DNA of 64,000 bases, from positions 1,922,001 through 1,986,000 of the forward strand of contig JABFRO010000001.1 in the NCBI GenBank assembly GCA_013141125.1, given 5' to 3'. Each line of letters opens with the position of its first letter. The first letter of the stretch is position 1. Made by a program: the position numbers and the translations under genes. Shown here in pieces: positions 37,836-47,527 of the stretch. The notes beneath the pieces are model-generated. The model worked only from the letters and a program-made list of their open reading frames with translations. It was not told the origin of the DNA and searched no databases. This DNA comes from Methylophilaceae bacterium. Its GTDB lineage: Bacteria; Pseudomonadota; Gammaproteobacteria; Burkholderiales; Methylophilaceae.

Positions 37836-37850
37836 ATAAACCTAAATAAC

Positions 37851-37863
37851 TTAACAATGTTAA
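37851..37863. promoter_or_regulatory. Candidate TetR operator
   Basis: A perfect odd palindrome, TTAACA-A-TGTTAA, 16 bases upstream of the tetR start and between it and the divergent hpnO gene. It is a typical size and place for a TetR-family autoregulatory site. Confidence 0.45.
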
Positions 37864-37988
37864 TTTAACAGTGCTATTTTTTGCTGTCAAATGCTTTTTT
37901 AGCAAGTATTGATATTGTGTAAATGCTTAAAATACAACAAACTCAACAGGAAACTATTGTGTTTCCAACAGGTCAAAATTGCGTTTTG

Positions 37989-38016
37989 TTAAACCAGCAC
38001 TTTTAAACCAGCACTT
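37989..38016 (+). repeat. 14-bp direct tandem repeat
   Basis: Two exact consecutive copies of TTAAACCAGCACTT, about 130 bases before hpnO. Just upstream, GGAAAC-TATTGT-GTTTCC (37949-37966) forms a small hairpin. Both lie in the 311-bp divergent control region between tetR and hpnO, and could be regulator sites. Confidence 0.6.
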
Positions 38017-38146
38017 TAAAAAGCTTACTCAGGTATCACCACAAAAACTTTTCTCAACATAGACGATAGGTTCTTAAAAAACTATAATCGCCTGTTAATA
38101 TCCATACGGCTTTGTTAAATCAAGCGTAAATTTTAAAAGGTACTCC

Positions 38147-39526
38147 ATGCTAGATATCCGTGCTCTTATCAAAAGTCGCTCCCATGAAACCTACGATCTT
38201 CATAAACGTTATCTGAATCACCAGTTCGTGCGCGTGCTTGAAGTCATTGGATTCAACCGTAATTATGTCTCAGGCAAAGGTGCTTATCTGACCACCGACA
38301 AGGGCGAGGAAGTGCTGGATTTCCTCTCCGGTTTTGGCGTTTTTGCGGTAGGGCGCAATCACCCTGTAGTGCGCCAGGTGTTGCATGACATGCTGGATAG
38401 CGACTTGCCGAATTTGATTAAGATGGATGTAGGCGTAATTGCCGGCCTGCTGGCAGAAGCTTTGGCAAAAATTGCGCCAGAAGGTTTGGATGCAGTATTT
38501 TTCGACAACTCCGGTGCCGAGGGTGTGGATGGCGCACTTAAATTTGCGCGGGCTGCCACCGGCCGTCAAAAATTTGTTTACTGTAAACGCGGCTTTCATG
38601 GCCAATTAATTGGGACGCTTGGTGTTAACGGTGGTGCCGAATATCGCGAACGCTATGAGCCTTTTATCCCAGGCTGCGTAGAAATTCCTTTCAACGACAT
38701 CAATGCGCTAGAAGCAGCGCTGGCCGGACGTGATGTTGCCGGTGTCATTATTGAGCCTATCCAGGGCAAAGGCGTGATGGTGCCGGATGATGACTACCTG
38801 CCTGCGGTACGACACCTTTGCGATGCTACCGGTACTCTATTTATAGCCGATGAAGTGCAAACCGGCTTGGGGCGCACCGGCAAAATGTTCGCCGTTGAAC
38901 ACTGGAATGTTATTCCCGACATCCTGATTATTTCCAAAGCGCTGTCGGGTGGTTTTATTCCGGTGGGAGCCATCATTACGCGCCGCGAGATTTACAATAA
39001 AGTATTCGACTCCATGGATCACTGCTGGGCGCATTCCACCACATTTGGGCAAAATGACATGGCGATGGCAGCCGGGCTTGCTGCATTACATGTTATGGCA
39101 GAAGAAAAGCTGGTGGAAAATGCCGCCAGCACCGGCGAATACTTGCTGGCGGGCTTGCGTAAGTTGACCGAAAAATATGAAATGCTACATGCAGTACGCG
39201 GCAAAGGGCTGATGATAGGTTTGCAATTTGGCGCACCCAAAAGCTTGTTACTCAAAGCGCAATGGCATGCCGTGCACAAAATGAATGAAGACTTGTTCGG
39301 ACAAATGATTACCATGCCGCTGTTGGATAAACACCATATTCTGACGCAAGTGGCCGGGCACCATTTGGACACAGTGAAAATTCTGCCACCGCTCATTATC
39401 GGCAAAAAAGAGGCTGACAAGTTTATAAGCGCCGTGGATGAAGTCTTAGCCGATGTACATAAACTCACAGGTTCAGCTTGGTCTACGGTAGCCAAACTTG
39501 CAGTACGTACCGCGAGCTCGGCGTGA
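38147..39526 (+). CDS. hpnO: Class III aminotransferase, probable hopanoid side-chain aminotransferase
   Basis: 459 residues of the ornithine/acetylornithine class III PLP-dependent family. Seen are FLSGFGVFAVGRNHP, FDNSGAEGVDGALKFARAAT, IIEPIQGKGVM, FIADEVQTGLGRTG and ISKALSGGFIPVGA with the PLP lysine near residue 263. It is followed directly by hpnN, and HpnH lies downstream, so the hopanoid role (making aminobacteriohopanetriol) is the best reading. By sequence alone an amino acid aminotransferase is possible. The stop overlaps the hpnN start (GTGA). Confidence 0.82.
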   Translation: MLDIRALIKSRSHETYDLHKRYLNHQFVRVLEVIGFNRNYVSGKGAYLTTDKGEEVLDFLSGFGVFAVGRNHPVVRQVLHDMLDSDLPNLIKMDVGVIAGLLAEALAKIAPEGLDAVFFDNSGAEGVDGALKFARAATGRQKFVYCKRGFHGQLIGTLGVNGGAEYRERYEPFIPGCVEIPFNDINALEAALAGRDVAGVIIEPIQGKGVMVPDDDYLPAVRHLCDATGTLFIADEVQTGLGRTGKMFAVEHWNVIPDILIISKALSGGFIPVGAIITRREIYNKVFDSMDHCWAHSTTFGQNDMAMAAGLAALHVMAEEKLVENAASTGEYLLAGLRKLTEKYEMLHAVRGKGLMIGLQFGAPKSLLLKAQWHAVHKMNEDLFGQMITMPLLDKHHILTQVAGHHLDTVKILPPLIIGKKEADKFISAVDEVLADVHKLTGSAWSTVAKLAVRTASSA

Positions 39527-42210
39527 GTTTTAGCCAGCGCTACTCCAACGCCTTGTGGCGCTTTGTCTCACGTGCGCCGGGGCGGATTATCGCCTTTGCC
39601 GCGCTACTAGCGTTACTGGCAACTGGTTATTCGAGCCAATATCTACAAATTTCCAGCGACCAGGACAAACTGGTCGCGCCGGATTTGCCTTTTCAGCGCC
39701 AATACCTGGATTACGTCAAAAATTTTGGCGACCAGGAAAATGTATATGTGGTCATCGAAACCGGCGGCAATGATAAAGGAAAAGCCGAAGCCGCTAAATT
39801 TTCTGAGCAATTGGCTACACGTTTAAGTAAGTATCCTGAGCAGTTAAAATCCATACACTACCGCATCAGACCAGCGGATTTGGGTGATAGCGCACTGCTA
39901 TATGCACCCACCGCCGAGCTAAAGACACTCACTTCCGCCATCGCAGGCTTTGCGCCACAACTGCAATCCTGGCGTAGCGATGGCTCACTCTCCAGCTTGC
40001 TTGACCTGACCACTAGTCTTTTGCAAGGCAACACCTCTTCCGCTGCGCAAAATATTTCCGACCCCGCCTTTGCCAGTGCCGCCTTGGGTGGATTGTCACT
40101 ATTTCTGGGGAATATTGATGCCGGTTTAAAAGATCAAGGTAAATATCAGCCCATGCTGGATTTAGCCAACGCGCAGACTGAATATTTTTTCACCGGCCCT
40201 TTGCTCATCATGCAAATATTTCCGATCAAGGATTACGCCACCATGGACGTGATCGGGAAACCCTTGGCTACCATCAAAACTGCATTGGCCGCCACCCGAG
40301 CTGAATTTCCGCACATCAAGGCCGGGGTTACCGGCCGTCCGGTATTGCAAGCCGATGAAATGACCACCACAGACAAGGATGTCACCAAGGCCGGCATTAT
40401 CTCGACGCTGGGTGTACTTCTGCTTTTTATGTATTTCCTGCGCGGCTGGCTGCGTCCGGTATTAACGGTCGCCTCTTTAGGCATCGCGATTGCCTGGACG
40501 TTTGGCTTTGCAACCATTAGCGTAGGCGAACTTAATTTACTCTCCATCGTTTTCGCTTCCATTTTAATCGGGGATGGCGTTGATTTTGGTGTACATGTAT
40601 TGACCCGCTATAACGAGGCGCGAGGTGACGGCCAAAACGCGCCGGATGCCGTGCATACCGCACTGATGTTTTGCACACCGAATGTATTAATCAGCGCGCT
40701 CACTTCGGCGACTGCGTTTATTGCTGTAACTGGCTTCGACTTTTTGGGTTTAGCGCAACTGGGGCTAATTGCCGGGGTCGGAATTTTGCTGTGCGCAATC
40801 GTCATGCTAACCTTATTACCCGCTTTGTTTTTGAAAATAGACACCCGTCAACGCGCAACAGACAAACCAACACGCGCTATTCGCTTGCGTTTTTTGAATC
40901 CTTTATTAGAGCATCCTGTCCTGGTTTTATCTATTTTGGGCATGCTAACCTTGGCCGCCGCACCGGGACTCGTTAAAGTATTTGAGACACCGTTCAATTA
41001 CAATCTTCTGGAATTACAATCCAAAGATTTGGAATCCGTCTATTACGAGCAGCGCATCATTGAAAAATCAGATGCGTCCACTTGGTATGCGGCATTTTTA
41101 ACGCACGATCTGGAGCAAGTCAAACGCATCACGCAACAACTTAAAGCCATCCCCAGCGTAGGCGAAATTAAAAGTGTGCTAACGGTGCTACCTTCAGAGC
41201 AAGAAGAGAAAATAGCCTTACTGACAAAAACCGCGAACATACTGGGCGATGTAAGCATTGCCACTCCAGCGGCTCCTCATCCACAAAAGTTGATTACCTC
41301 ACTTAAAAACCTGGTGCAGGCATTGGAAAGCCTGGAAGAAAAACTATTTTCAGCCGGGGCAAACACCGAGCTGGAGCAACTGGGTAAAACACTGGATTCT
41401 GCGCGCTCTGCATTAGCCCAGCTAGAAGCGCCCAATGCTGTTACGCAAAATCGTCTGGCACATATTCAAAACCAAGTTCACGCCGACTTATCCGGCGGCC
41501 TGACACTACTCAAGCGCTGGCTAGCCGCCAAAGCCATTAAACCGGCCGACCTGCCGCCTGCCATCAAGCAAAACTTCATCGCGCAAGATGGCCAATATCA
41601 AGTAATGGCAAGCCCAGCTGGCAATGTGTGGGATTGGCCGACCATGGAGCGCTTTATTAAAGACATGCGTCAGATAGATGCGAATGTCACCGGTGTTGTG
41701 GTTTCTACTTATGAAGGAGCGAGCCTGATGCGTGAAACCTTCCTCAAAGCCGCCATCCTCACGCTGGTTTTAGTCATCACCCTGTTGTGGCTGTTTTCAC
41801 GGAATCTGACCTATGTTGCCCTGTCGCTACTACCTCTGGCGATTGGCCTGATCTGGCTGCTCGAACTCATGGGCTGGCTGGGTATCCAGTTCAATCTGGC
41901 TAATTTCTTTGCCATTCCCATTCTGATTTCCATCAGCGTACAGGGTGGCGTAAGTCTGATTGCACGCTGGAAACTGATGGAATCGGGAACATTATTTCAA
42001 ACCAGCACACCGTCTGCCATCGTGCTGACCTTTGGCACCACCATGATAGGTTTTGGCGGCCTGCTGGTTGCCCACCATCGTGGATTATCAAGCTTGGGCG
42101 CTATCATGGTGCTGGGTTCACTCACCATACTGTTAGCCACCCTGTTGATTGTTCCAGTCATTCTGCAATTAATTAAAAACCATCAAGCACAAGGAATCCT
42201 GACGACATGA
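39523..42210 (+). CDS. hpnN: Hopanoid-associated RND transporter HpnN
   Basis: About 895 residues in the MMPL/RND-like superfamily. There is an N-terminal membrane helix (RIIAFAALLALLATG), a large periplasmic domain, a five-to-six-helix block near 305-465 (SIVFASILIGDGVDFGVHVLTRY), a second periplasmic domain and a C-terminal helix block. This is the HpnN layout, known to move hopanoids toward the outer membrane. The start is a GTG at 39523 overlapping the hpnO stop; a TTG at 39478 would lie inside hpnO. ATGA overlap with the next gene. Confidence 0.9.
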   Translation: MSFSQRYSNALWRFVSRAPGRIIAFAALLALLATGYSSQYLQISSDQDKLVAPDLPFQRQYLDYVKNFGDQENVYVVIETGGNDKGKAEAAKFSEQLATRLSKYPEQLKSIHYRIRPADLGDSALLYAPTAELKTLTSAIAGFAPQLQSWRSDGSLSSLLDLTTSLLQGNTSSAAQNISDPAFASAALGGLSLFLGNIDAGLKDQGKYQPMLDLANAQTEYFFTGPLLIMQIFPIKDYATMDVIGKPLATIKTALAATRAEFPHIKAGVTGRPVLQADEMTTTDKDVTKAGIISTLGVLLLFMYFLRGWLRPVLTVASLGIAIAWTFGFATISVGELNLLSIVFASILIGDGVDFGVHVLTRYNEARGDGQNAPDAVHTALMFCTPNVLISALTSATAFIAVTGFDFLGLAQLGLIAGVGILLCAIVMLTLLPALFLKIDTRQRATDKPTRAIRLRFLNPLLEHPVLVLSILGMLTLAAAPGLVKVFETPFNYNLLELQSKDLESVYYEQRIIEKSDASTWYAAFLTHDLEQVKRITQQLKAIPSVGEIKSVLTVLPSEQEEKIALLTKTANILGDVSIATPAAPHPQKLITSLKNLVQALESLEEKLFSAGANTELEQLGKTLDSARSALAQLEAPNAVTQNRLAHIQNQVHADLSGGLTLLKRWLAAKAIKPADLPPAIKQNFIAQDGQYQVMASPAGNVWDWPTMERFIKDMRQIDANVTGVVVSTYEGASLMRETFLKAAILTLVLVITLLWLFSRNLTYVALSLLPLAIGLIWLLELMGWLGIQFNLANFFAIPILISISVQGGVSLIARWKLMESGTLFQTSTPSAIVLTFGTTMIGFGGLLVAHHRGLSSLGAIMVLGSLTILLATLLIVPVILQLIKNHQAQGILTT

Positions 42211-43064
42211 GGCTCTTGATATCACTTGTAAAATACACCTTAATTCTTCTGACACTGATGATTGCACCACTCAATGCAAACGCCGTCGAAGCCTTGGATT
42301 TTGTCATCATCCAGCCCGGGGCGCCCGGCAATAGCGCAGAAGCTGCGCCAGTAATGGAGGCGCTAGCGGCCTATTTACAAAAGAAAGTGGGGGTACCTAT
42401 TCAAGGCCAGTTCTTTAATGAAAATGAACCGGCATTAGCTTATCTCGCTCAGAAAAAAGCCAAATGGGGCATCGTCAGCCTGGGATTTTATTTAGCCAAT
42501 AACCAGCAATACCCCATGTCTGCTTTTGCCTCCACACGCCCCAATGGGCTTAACAAGGATACTTGGCATCTTCTAGTCAATACAACAGAAACCAGCGACT
42601 GGCGCTCTTTAAATGGAATCGTCGCGGGCAATTTGTTATTTAGCCCAGAACCTGTTGCTCATTGGACATTTGGCAGATCCGTTACCGAGTTGCCGTTTAA
42701 CCTAAAAGCTACGCCAAATACCTTGCAAGCACTACGCAACGTCGCGCGCGGTAAGGCTGCGGGGGTCATACTCGACCAAGTACAGCTGGATACGCTTAAA
42801 TCGCTGGATACATTTAAACAGCTCAAACTCATCCACAGCTCACAAGCCCTGCCTACCAGCCCTGTCGTCTGGTTTGGCGTGCGCGATGCGCACACCGAGA
42901 AACTCTATACAGCTCTCGCACACATGGCAAATGACTCTGAAGCAAAGAGCCTGCTCGAATTATTACGGACACAAGGATTTGGTGCAGCCGATACCACCCT
43001 ACAGGAAATGACCAACCCAGCACCTGGCACAGCACTGCCTGGCAAAACTAAAAAAACTAAATAA
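42207..43064 (+). CDS. PhnD-like periplasmic substrate-binding protein
   Basis: 285 residues with a signal peptide (LILLTLMIAPLNANA). The mature protein belongs to the PhnD/phosphonate-binding-like type II periplasmic binding fold: an early PVMEALAAYLQKKVGV, WGIVSLGFYLANNQQ, and a later AAGVILDQVQLDTLKSL. No ABC permease or ATPase is encoded nearby; instead the gene overlaps hpnN by ATGA. The pairing suggests an RND partner binding a lipid or head group, which is inference. The C-terminus ends in a Lys/Pro/Thr-rich tail. Confidence 0.8.
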   Translation: MRLLISLVKYTLILLTLMIAPLNANAVEALDFVIIQPGAPGNSAEAAPVMEALAAYLQKKVGVPIQGQFFNENEPALAYLAQKKAKWGIVSLGFYLANNQQYPMSAFASTRPNGLNKDTWHLLVNTTETSDWRSLNGIVAGNLLFSPEPVAHWTFGRSVTELPFNLKATPNTLQALRNVARGKAAGVILDQVQLDTLKSLDTFKQLKLIHSSQALPTSPVVWFGVRDAHTEKLYTALAHMANDSEAKSLLELLRTQGFGAADTTLQEMTNPAPGTALPGKTKKTK

Positions 43065-43069
43065 ATATT

Positions 43070-43831
43070 ATGAGAAATATTAGTTTATGGCTTTGCCTAT
43101 TTATAGCACTTAGTGGCTGCGCAGGATCCATCTCCTCAACGCGTACCAAATCTCTGCTCAGCACAAATGGTGTGCTTAAAATTGCAGATCAAAGCTGGGA
43201 GAAATTGACCGAGTTAAAATGTACGCGTAACCTGATAGAAGAATTGAGGCCGCAAGTTGAGTCCAACGCCAATGCTGCCCTAAACAGCGCCTATTGCTTC
43301 ACCAAACTAATAGAACTGGAAACCAATAGCTCACAGCGGCTGGCAGATGCTAAACAAGGTTTAAAGATTGCAAAAAGCCTGGCCGAACAAAATCAGAGTA
43401 ATGCAGTTGCGCAATATCTGGTTGCCCTACACACCGGCTATGTGGCCGAAAATGATGTGCTGCATGGCCTGAGCCTGGTGACTGAGATAGAACTGGCAGC
43501 AAAAAATGCAGCGGCAATTGACCCGGCTATTGATTCGGCAGGGCCTGAACGTGTCTTGGGCGAGCTATATTTACAAGCTCCCGGCCCGCCGGTCAGTATT
43601 GGCGATGCAGAGGCTGCAACCAGTCATTTCAAACGAGCAGTAGCGCTTGCACCACTATCCATCGACAACCAACTCGGGCTGGTGGAGGCTTTGATAGCAG
43701 ACGACGAGCTTGATGCTGCTTGCTTGGCCACCCATACTTTATTCAATAAATTCCCGCAGCCTGCGGCTCAGAAACCCGCGTGGGAGAAAGGGTTGAAACT
43801 ACTAGAACGTTTGTGTAAACTACAAAAATAA
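43070..43831 (+). CDS. Lipoprotein with TPR-like helices (TatT-like)
   Basis: 253 residues. The signal ends in LSGC with the lipid-modified Cys at 17. The mature part is all-helical, with GPERVLGELYLQAPGPPVSIGDAEAATSHFKRAVALAP resembling TRAP-transporter T-component proteins and TPR motifs. It starts five bases after the PhnD-like gene. It may be the outer-membrane or periplasmic adaptor of this unit. No closer function can be read. Confidence 0.75.
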   Translation: MRNISLWLCLFIALSGCAGSISSTRTKSLLSTNGVLKIADQSWEKLTELKCTRNLIEELRPQVESNANAALNSAYCFTKLIELETNSSQRLADAKQGLKIAKSLAEQNQSNAVAQYLVALHTGYVAENDVLHGLSLVTEIELAAKNAAAIDPAIDSAGPERVLGELYLQAPGPPVSIGDAEAATSHFKRAVALAPLSIDNQLGLVEALIADDELDAACLATHTLFNKFPQPAAQKPAWEKGLKLLERLCKLQK

Positions 43832-44059
43832 GTCCGCATCCACTTCTAACCATTTGTTTTTTAAACAACCTCTATCCACTTTTGGCACGCCAAAATGTTT
43901 AGCAATACAGCATAATTGCAAAAGTTTAAGTACCACTCAATTTTTGCAGCGCCTTGAGCAGTGGCTCATAAGCCATATACTTTACAACCAAATTACCGGA
44001 ACCAACTTACGACTTGCCCGGTGATACCTAGTTTTTGAATTTTATTTTGGAGATTTACC
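43832..44059. promoter_or_regulatory. Leader region of hpnH
   Basis: 228 noncoding bases. A perfect inverted repeat TTTTGGC-AC-GCCAAAA lies at 43880-43895; its loop of two bases makes it a better protein-binding site than a terminator. HpnH probably has its own promoter here. GGAG stands about 8 bases before the hpnH start. Confidence 0.45.
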
Positions 44060-45166
44060 TTGGGTGTTCCTTTACGTCAGCAATTAGCCGTAGGCAGCTA
44101 TTTAATTAAACAGAAACTTAAGGGCGTTAAAAAATACCCTTTGGTTTTGATGCTGGAGCCGCTGTTCCGTTGCAATCTAGCCTGTGCAGGCTGCGGAAAA
44201 ATTGATTACCCCGATGACATTCTGGATAAAAGACTATCTTTAAAAGAGTGTCTGGATGCGGTTGATGAGTGTGGCGCGCCCATGGTCTCCATTCCTGGCG
44301 GTGAGCCACTACTGCATAAGGAAATGCCGCAAATCATCGCGGGCATTATTGCCAGAAAAAAATATGTTTATTTATGTACCAATGCTTTATTGCTCAAAAA
44401 GAGAATTGATGATTACACGCCCTCGCCTTATTTGACATTTTCCATTCACCTAGATGGTATGCAAGCACGTCATGATGCCTCCGTGTGTCAGGAAGGTGTA
44501 TTTGATCGCGCCGTTGAAGCGATTAAAATAGCCGTTAGCAAAGGCTTCCGCGTCAATGTCAATTGCACACTTTTTCAAGGTGAAAACGCCCAGGAGGTCG
44601 CTGAGTTTTTGGATTATGCAATGACGCTAGGGATCGAAGGTGTGACGATTGCCCCTGGTTTTAGCTATGAGCGCGCGCCGCAGCAAGATGTCTTTATCAA
44701 AGGCAAAGATGTTAAAGAGCTATTCAGAGGTATTTTCGCTCTGGGCAAAAAGAAAAATTGGCGACTTAATCATTCCCCCTTGTATCTGGACTTTTTAGCC
44801 GGTAACCAATCTTATGAATGCACCCCTTGGGGCAATCCCACTCGCAGTGTGTTTGGCTGGCAAAAACCCTGCTATTTGTTAGCCGATGAAGGCAATGCAA
44901 CCAGCTTTAAAGGTTTGATGGAAGAAACACCCTGGGAGAAATACGGCAATGCGAGCAATCCAAAATGCGCAAGCTGTATGGCACATTGCGGCTATGAGGC
45001 TACGGCAGTTTCGGATATGCTAGCGCATCCGATAAAAGGTTTGCTAGCCGGGTTAAGAGGGCCAAAGACTACAGGAGATATGGCTCCTGAGCCCGTATTT
45101 CCTAAAGTTTCTGCAGGTGATTCATCCAGCACATTTAAAGGCATACCCATCCGTACCGATCTATAA
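44060..45166 (+). CDS. hpnH: Radical SAM adenosyl-hopene transferase
   Basis: 368 residues. The CX3CX2C motif (C38, C42, C45: FRCNLACAGCGK) binds the iron-sulfur cluster. The family stretches SIPGGEPLLHKEMPQII, LTFSIHLDGMQARHD, TLFQGENAQEV and CxxC-rich KCASCMAHCGYEA near 310 match HpnH, which adds 5'-deoxyadenosine to hopene as the first side-chain step. The start is a TTG at 44060 with GGAG in front. Confidence 0.95.
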   Translation: MGVPLRQQLAVGSYLIKQKLKGVKKYPLVLMLEPLFRCNLACAGCGKIDYPDDILDKRLSLKECLDAVDECGAPMVSIPGGEPLLHKEMPQIIAGIIARKKYVYLCTNALLLKKRIDDYTPSPYLTFSIHLDGMQARHDASVCQEGVFDRAVEAIKIAVSKGFRVNVNCTLFQGENAQEVAEFLDYAMTLGIEGVTIAPGFSYERAPQQDVFIKGKDVKELFRGIFALGKKKNWRLNHSPLYLDFLAGNQSYECTPWGNPTRSVFGWQKPCYLLADEGNATSFKGLMEETPWEKYGNASNPKCASCMAHCGYEATAVSDMLAHPIKGLLAGLRGPKTTGDMAPEPVFPKVSAGDSSSTFKGIPIRTDL

Positions 45167-45210
45167 AATTTCCATACCGGCCAGTACCTTAATCAATAAG
45201 CGAGAAAACC

Positions 45211-46041
45211 ATGAAAAGATTTTTGATATTACTTACGATAGCATTTACCTGCTTTAGCTTTCTAGCCAGCACCGCTGAGGCCAAGCGCTTTGGCGGCGGT
45301 AGCAGCTTTGGCAAACAACGCTCAGTCAGCCCGCAACAACCCAATAAAGCCCCGGAATCTGCACCCAATGCGGCTACAACACCCAAAACCAATAAATGGC
45401 TGGGGCCTTTGGCCGGACTGGCCATTGGCGCGGCTCTGGGTTCCATGTTTTCAGGTGCCCTAGGAGGCGCTATGGGTTCTATTCTTTTAGCCGTTCTTGC
45501 AGGTGTTGTAGTACTGTTTCTGATTAACCGGTTTAGCAAACCCAAATCGCCACCGGCCATGCAATATGCCGGCAATCATACGCAATCGAATAATATTGAG
45601 CCAGCTATCCCGCCGCAAACCAGTGCCACAAATCTAGCGGCAACGCCTGCGACCGGTAGCATCCCCACAGATTTCCCAGTGGAGAGCTTTTTACGCGGAG
45701 CCAAAGCCTCTTTCATCCGCTTGCAAGCCGCAAATGATCGCAAGGATCTGAACGATATTCGTGAATACACAACGCCGGAAATGTTTGCAGAAATTTCCAT
45801 GCAAATGCAGGAGCGTAGTGATGAAGCACAAAAAACGGATGTCGTGACCATCAATGCCGAATTGCTTGAAGCTGTTGAGGAAAACGATTTGTCTATCGCC
45901 AGTGTGCGCTTTACCGGACTTCTGCGTGAAAATAACAATGCGCCAGAGTCAGTAGACGAAATCTGGCACGTTCAAAGAAATTTACATGATCCAAAGGCTG
46001 GCTGGCTACTTTCAGGCATTCAGCAAACCAATCTTCATTAA
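45211..46041 (+). CDS. Tim44-domain membrane protein
   Basis: 276 residues. A signal segment, a Gly/Ser/Gln-rich linker (KRFGGGSSFGKQRS), a glycine-rich double helix (LAIGAALGSMFSGALGGAMG) then a Tim44-like domain (GAKASFIRLQAANDRKDL, EDNIREYTTPEM-like, DEIWHVQR). Such proteins are common in betaproteobacteria, and their role is unknown. It follows hpnH by 44 bases and may share its message. Confidence 0.85.
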   Translation: MKRFLILLTIAFTCFSFLASTAEAKRFGGGSSFGKQRSVSPQQPNKAPESAPNAATTPKTNKWLGPLAGLAIGAALGSMFSGALGGAMGSILLAVLAGVVVLFLINRFSKPKSPPAMQYAGNHTQSNNIEPAIPPQTSATNLAATPATGSIPTDFPVESFLRGAKASFIRLQAANDRKDLNDIREYTTPEMFAEISMQMQERSDEAQKTDVVTINAELLEAVEENDLSIASVRFTGLLRENNNAPESVDEIWHVQRNLHDPKAGWLLSGIQQTNLH

Positions 46042-46067
46042 GACTGTTTGCAAAATTAGGGGGTTCC

Positions 46068-47027
46068 ATGCCTGGCGCTTTTGCTCACATTACCCTGGTT
46101 AATGAATTAAAAGAGCCTCAACAGCTTGAAGCCATCCCGGGCTTTACTGTTGAGGCAATCACCTCGGTTCTGGATTTTTTCAAATTCTGTGAGTTGGGCG
46201 CCGTCAGCCCTGATTACCCTTACCTCGCCGTTCTCGATGGCAATGCTGCCATTTGGGCGGATTTGATGCACTATACCCATACGGGTGAAATGCTAAAATC
46301 CGGCATCAAAGGCGTGCAACAATTGCAAGGCTATGCGCAGCGTAAGGCCTTTGCATGGCTGTTGGGCTATGCGGCACATGTAGCTACTGACGTTACCATA
46401 CACCCGGTTATCGAACTCAAAGTAGGCCCTTATGCCGCAAACAAAAAAGCGCATCGTGTGTGCGAAATGCATCAGGATGCCTATATTTTTCAACGCCTGA
46501 ATCTTGGCCAAATCGGCTTATCTGAGCACCTTGACTCAGGCATTTGGGGATGTTGCGAAATAAATAGTGAACATATGGACTCCACCATTTCCCAATTATG
46601 GGGAGCCATGCTCAAAGACACGCATCCAACCCAATACACCAGCAATCCACCCAACATCAATAAATGGCACCAAAAATTCAAAACTATGGTGGATAAAATA
46701 GGTGAGGAAGGAAATCATCTCATGCCTATCAGCCGTCATTTAGCGGTTGACTGCGGCCTCACATATCCTCCAGCCAAAAAGATAGATCAGCAATACATAA
46801 AATCACTCAAAGTACCTTCTGCCACCCTGCATGCAGCGCCAGAAGGCACTATGGATTATGACGATATTTTTGACAAAGCCATCCATAACGTCAGTCAAGT
46901 TTGGAGCCTGATTGCGCAAGGCGTTTTTGCTAACGATAATGCGTACCTTACTCAGATTGCCAGTTGGAATCTGGACACAGGCAAAGATGAAGTTGGTGAC
47001 TTTGTTTTCTGGAGTCAAATCGCATGA
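46068..47027 (+). CDS. Zinc-dependent phospholipase C-like protein
   Basis: 319 residues. It begins MPGAFAHITLVNE, with His7 in a metal-binding position, and has GAVSPDYPY, HYTHTGE and AAHVATDVTIHP, whose histidines and aspartate fit the zinc-dependent phospholipase C fold. There is no signal peptide, so it would act in the cytoplasm. Its lipid context suggests a hydrolase for phospholipid or a head group; unproven. Confidence 0.72.
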   Translation: MPGAFAHITLVNELKEPQQLEAIPGFTVEAITSVLDFFKFCELGAVSPDYPYLAVLDGNAAIWADLMHYTHTGEMLKSGIKGVQQLQGYAQRKAFAWLLGYAAHVATDVTIHPVIELKVGPYAANKKAHRVCEMHQDAYIFQRLNLGQIGLSEHLDSGIWGCCEINSEHMDSTISQLWGAMLKDTHPTQYTSNPPNINKWHQKFKTMVDKIGEEGNHLMPISRHLAVDCGLTYPPAKKIDQQYIKSLKVPSATLHAAPEGTMDYDDIFDKAIHNVSQVWSLIAQGVFANDNAYLTQIASWNLDTGKDEVGDFVFWSQIA

Positions 47028-47446
47028 GCAGACATTTTATTTTCAGTAGCTACTTTTTCACTATGCTTTTAACTGGTTGCGCCAATATTTCCCTGCCAGC
47101 GCAAACCGAAGAAATGTATATCAAAGCTTCAGCACTCACCAAATTAAGCGCCAGCGTTGAATCTACAGTACGTTACAAAAACCCACCCGAAAGCATTTCG
47201 GACGAAGATTTACTTAAGCTTGCTACTAAGCACGACCCTTCGTTATTAAATCCTTTTGTTGCGTACCACCTCCTGATACTCAAAGAAAATCGACATTCAG
47301 CGGTACTTGTATGCAGCAAAAACAACAACAGCGCATTGCTGGAAGATAGCGCCTGTACCGCCGCGCTGGATATACACAGATGGAAAACTCCGAATGCACC
47401 ATGTGTCTTTACTCTAAATTTAACAGAAGTATGCACTGCACCATAA
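47024..47446 (+). CDS. Small lipoprotein of unknown function
   Basis: 140 residues with lipobox LTGC (Cys19). The mature part is helical then has three more Cys at the end (CTAALD, CVFTL, CTAP). I do not recognise it. It overlaps the phospholipase-like gene by ATGA and so belongs to the same unit. Confidence 0.7.
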   Translation: MSRHFIFSSYFFTMLLTGCANISLPAQTEEMYIKASALTKLSASVESTVRYKNPPESISDEDLLKLATKHDPSLLNPFVAYHLLILKENRHSAVLVCSKNNNSALLEDSACTAALDIHRWKTPNAPCVFTLNLTEVCTAP

Positions 47447-47527
47447 GCACCTGAGAGCATTCACTTACTTTCGCCAAAATCATATAGAAAACTGCAACAT
47501 TTAACATAAACAATTTACTCGGCCTTG

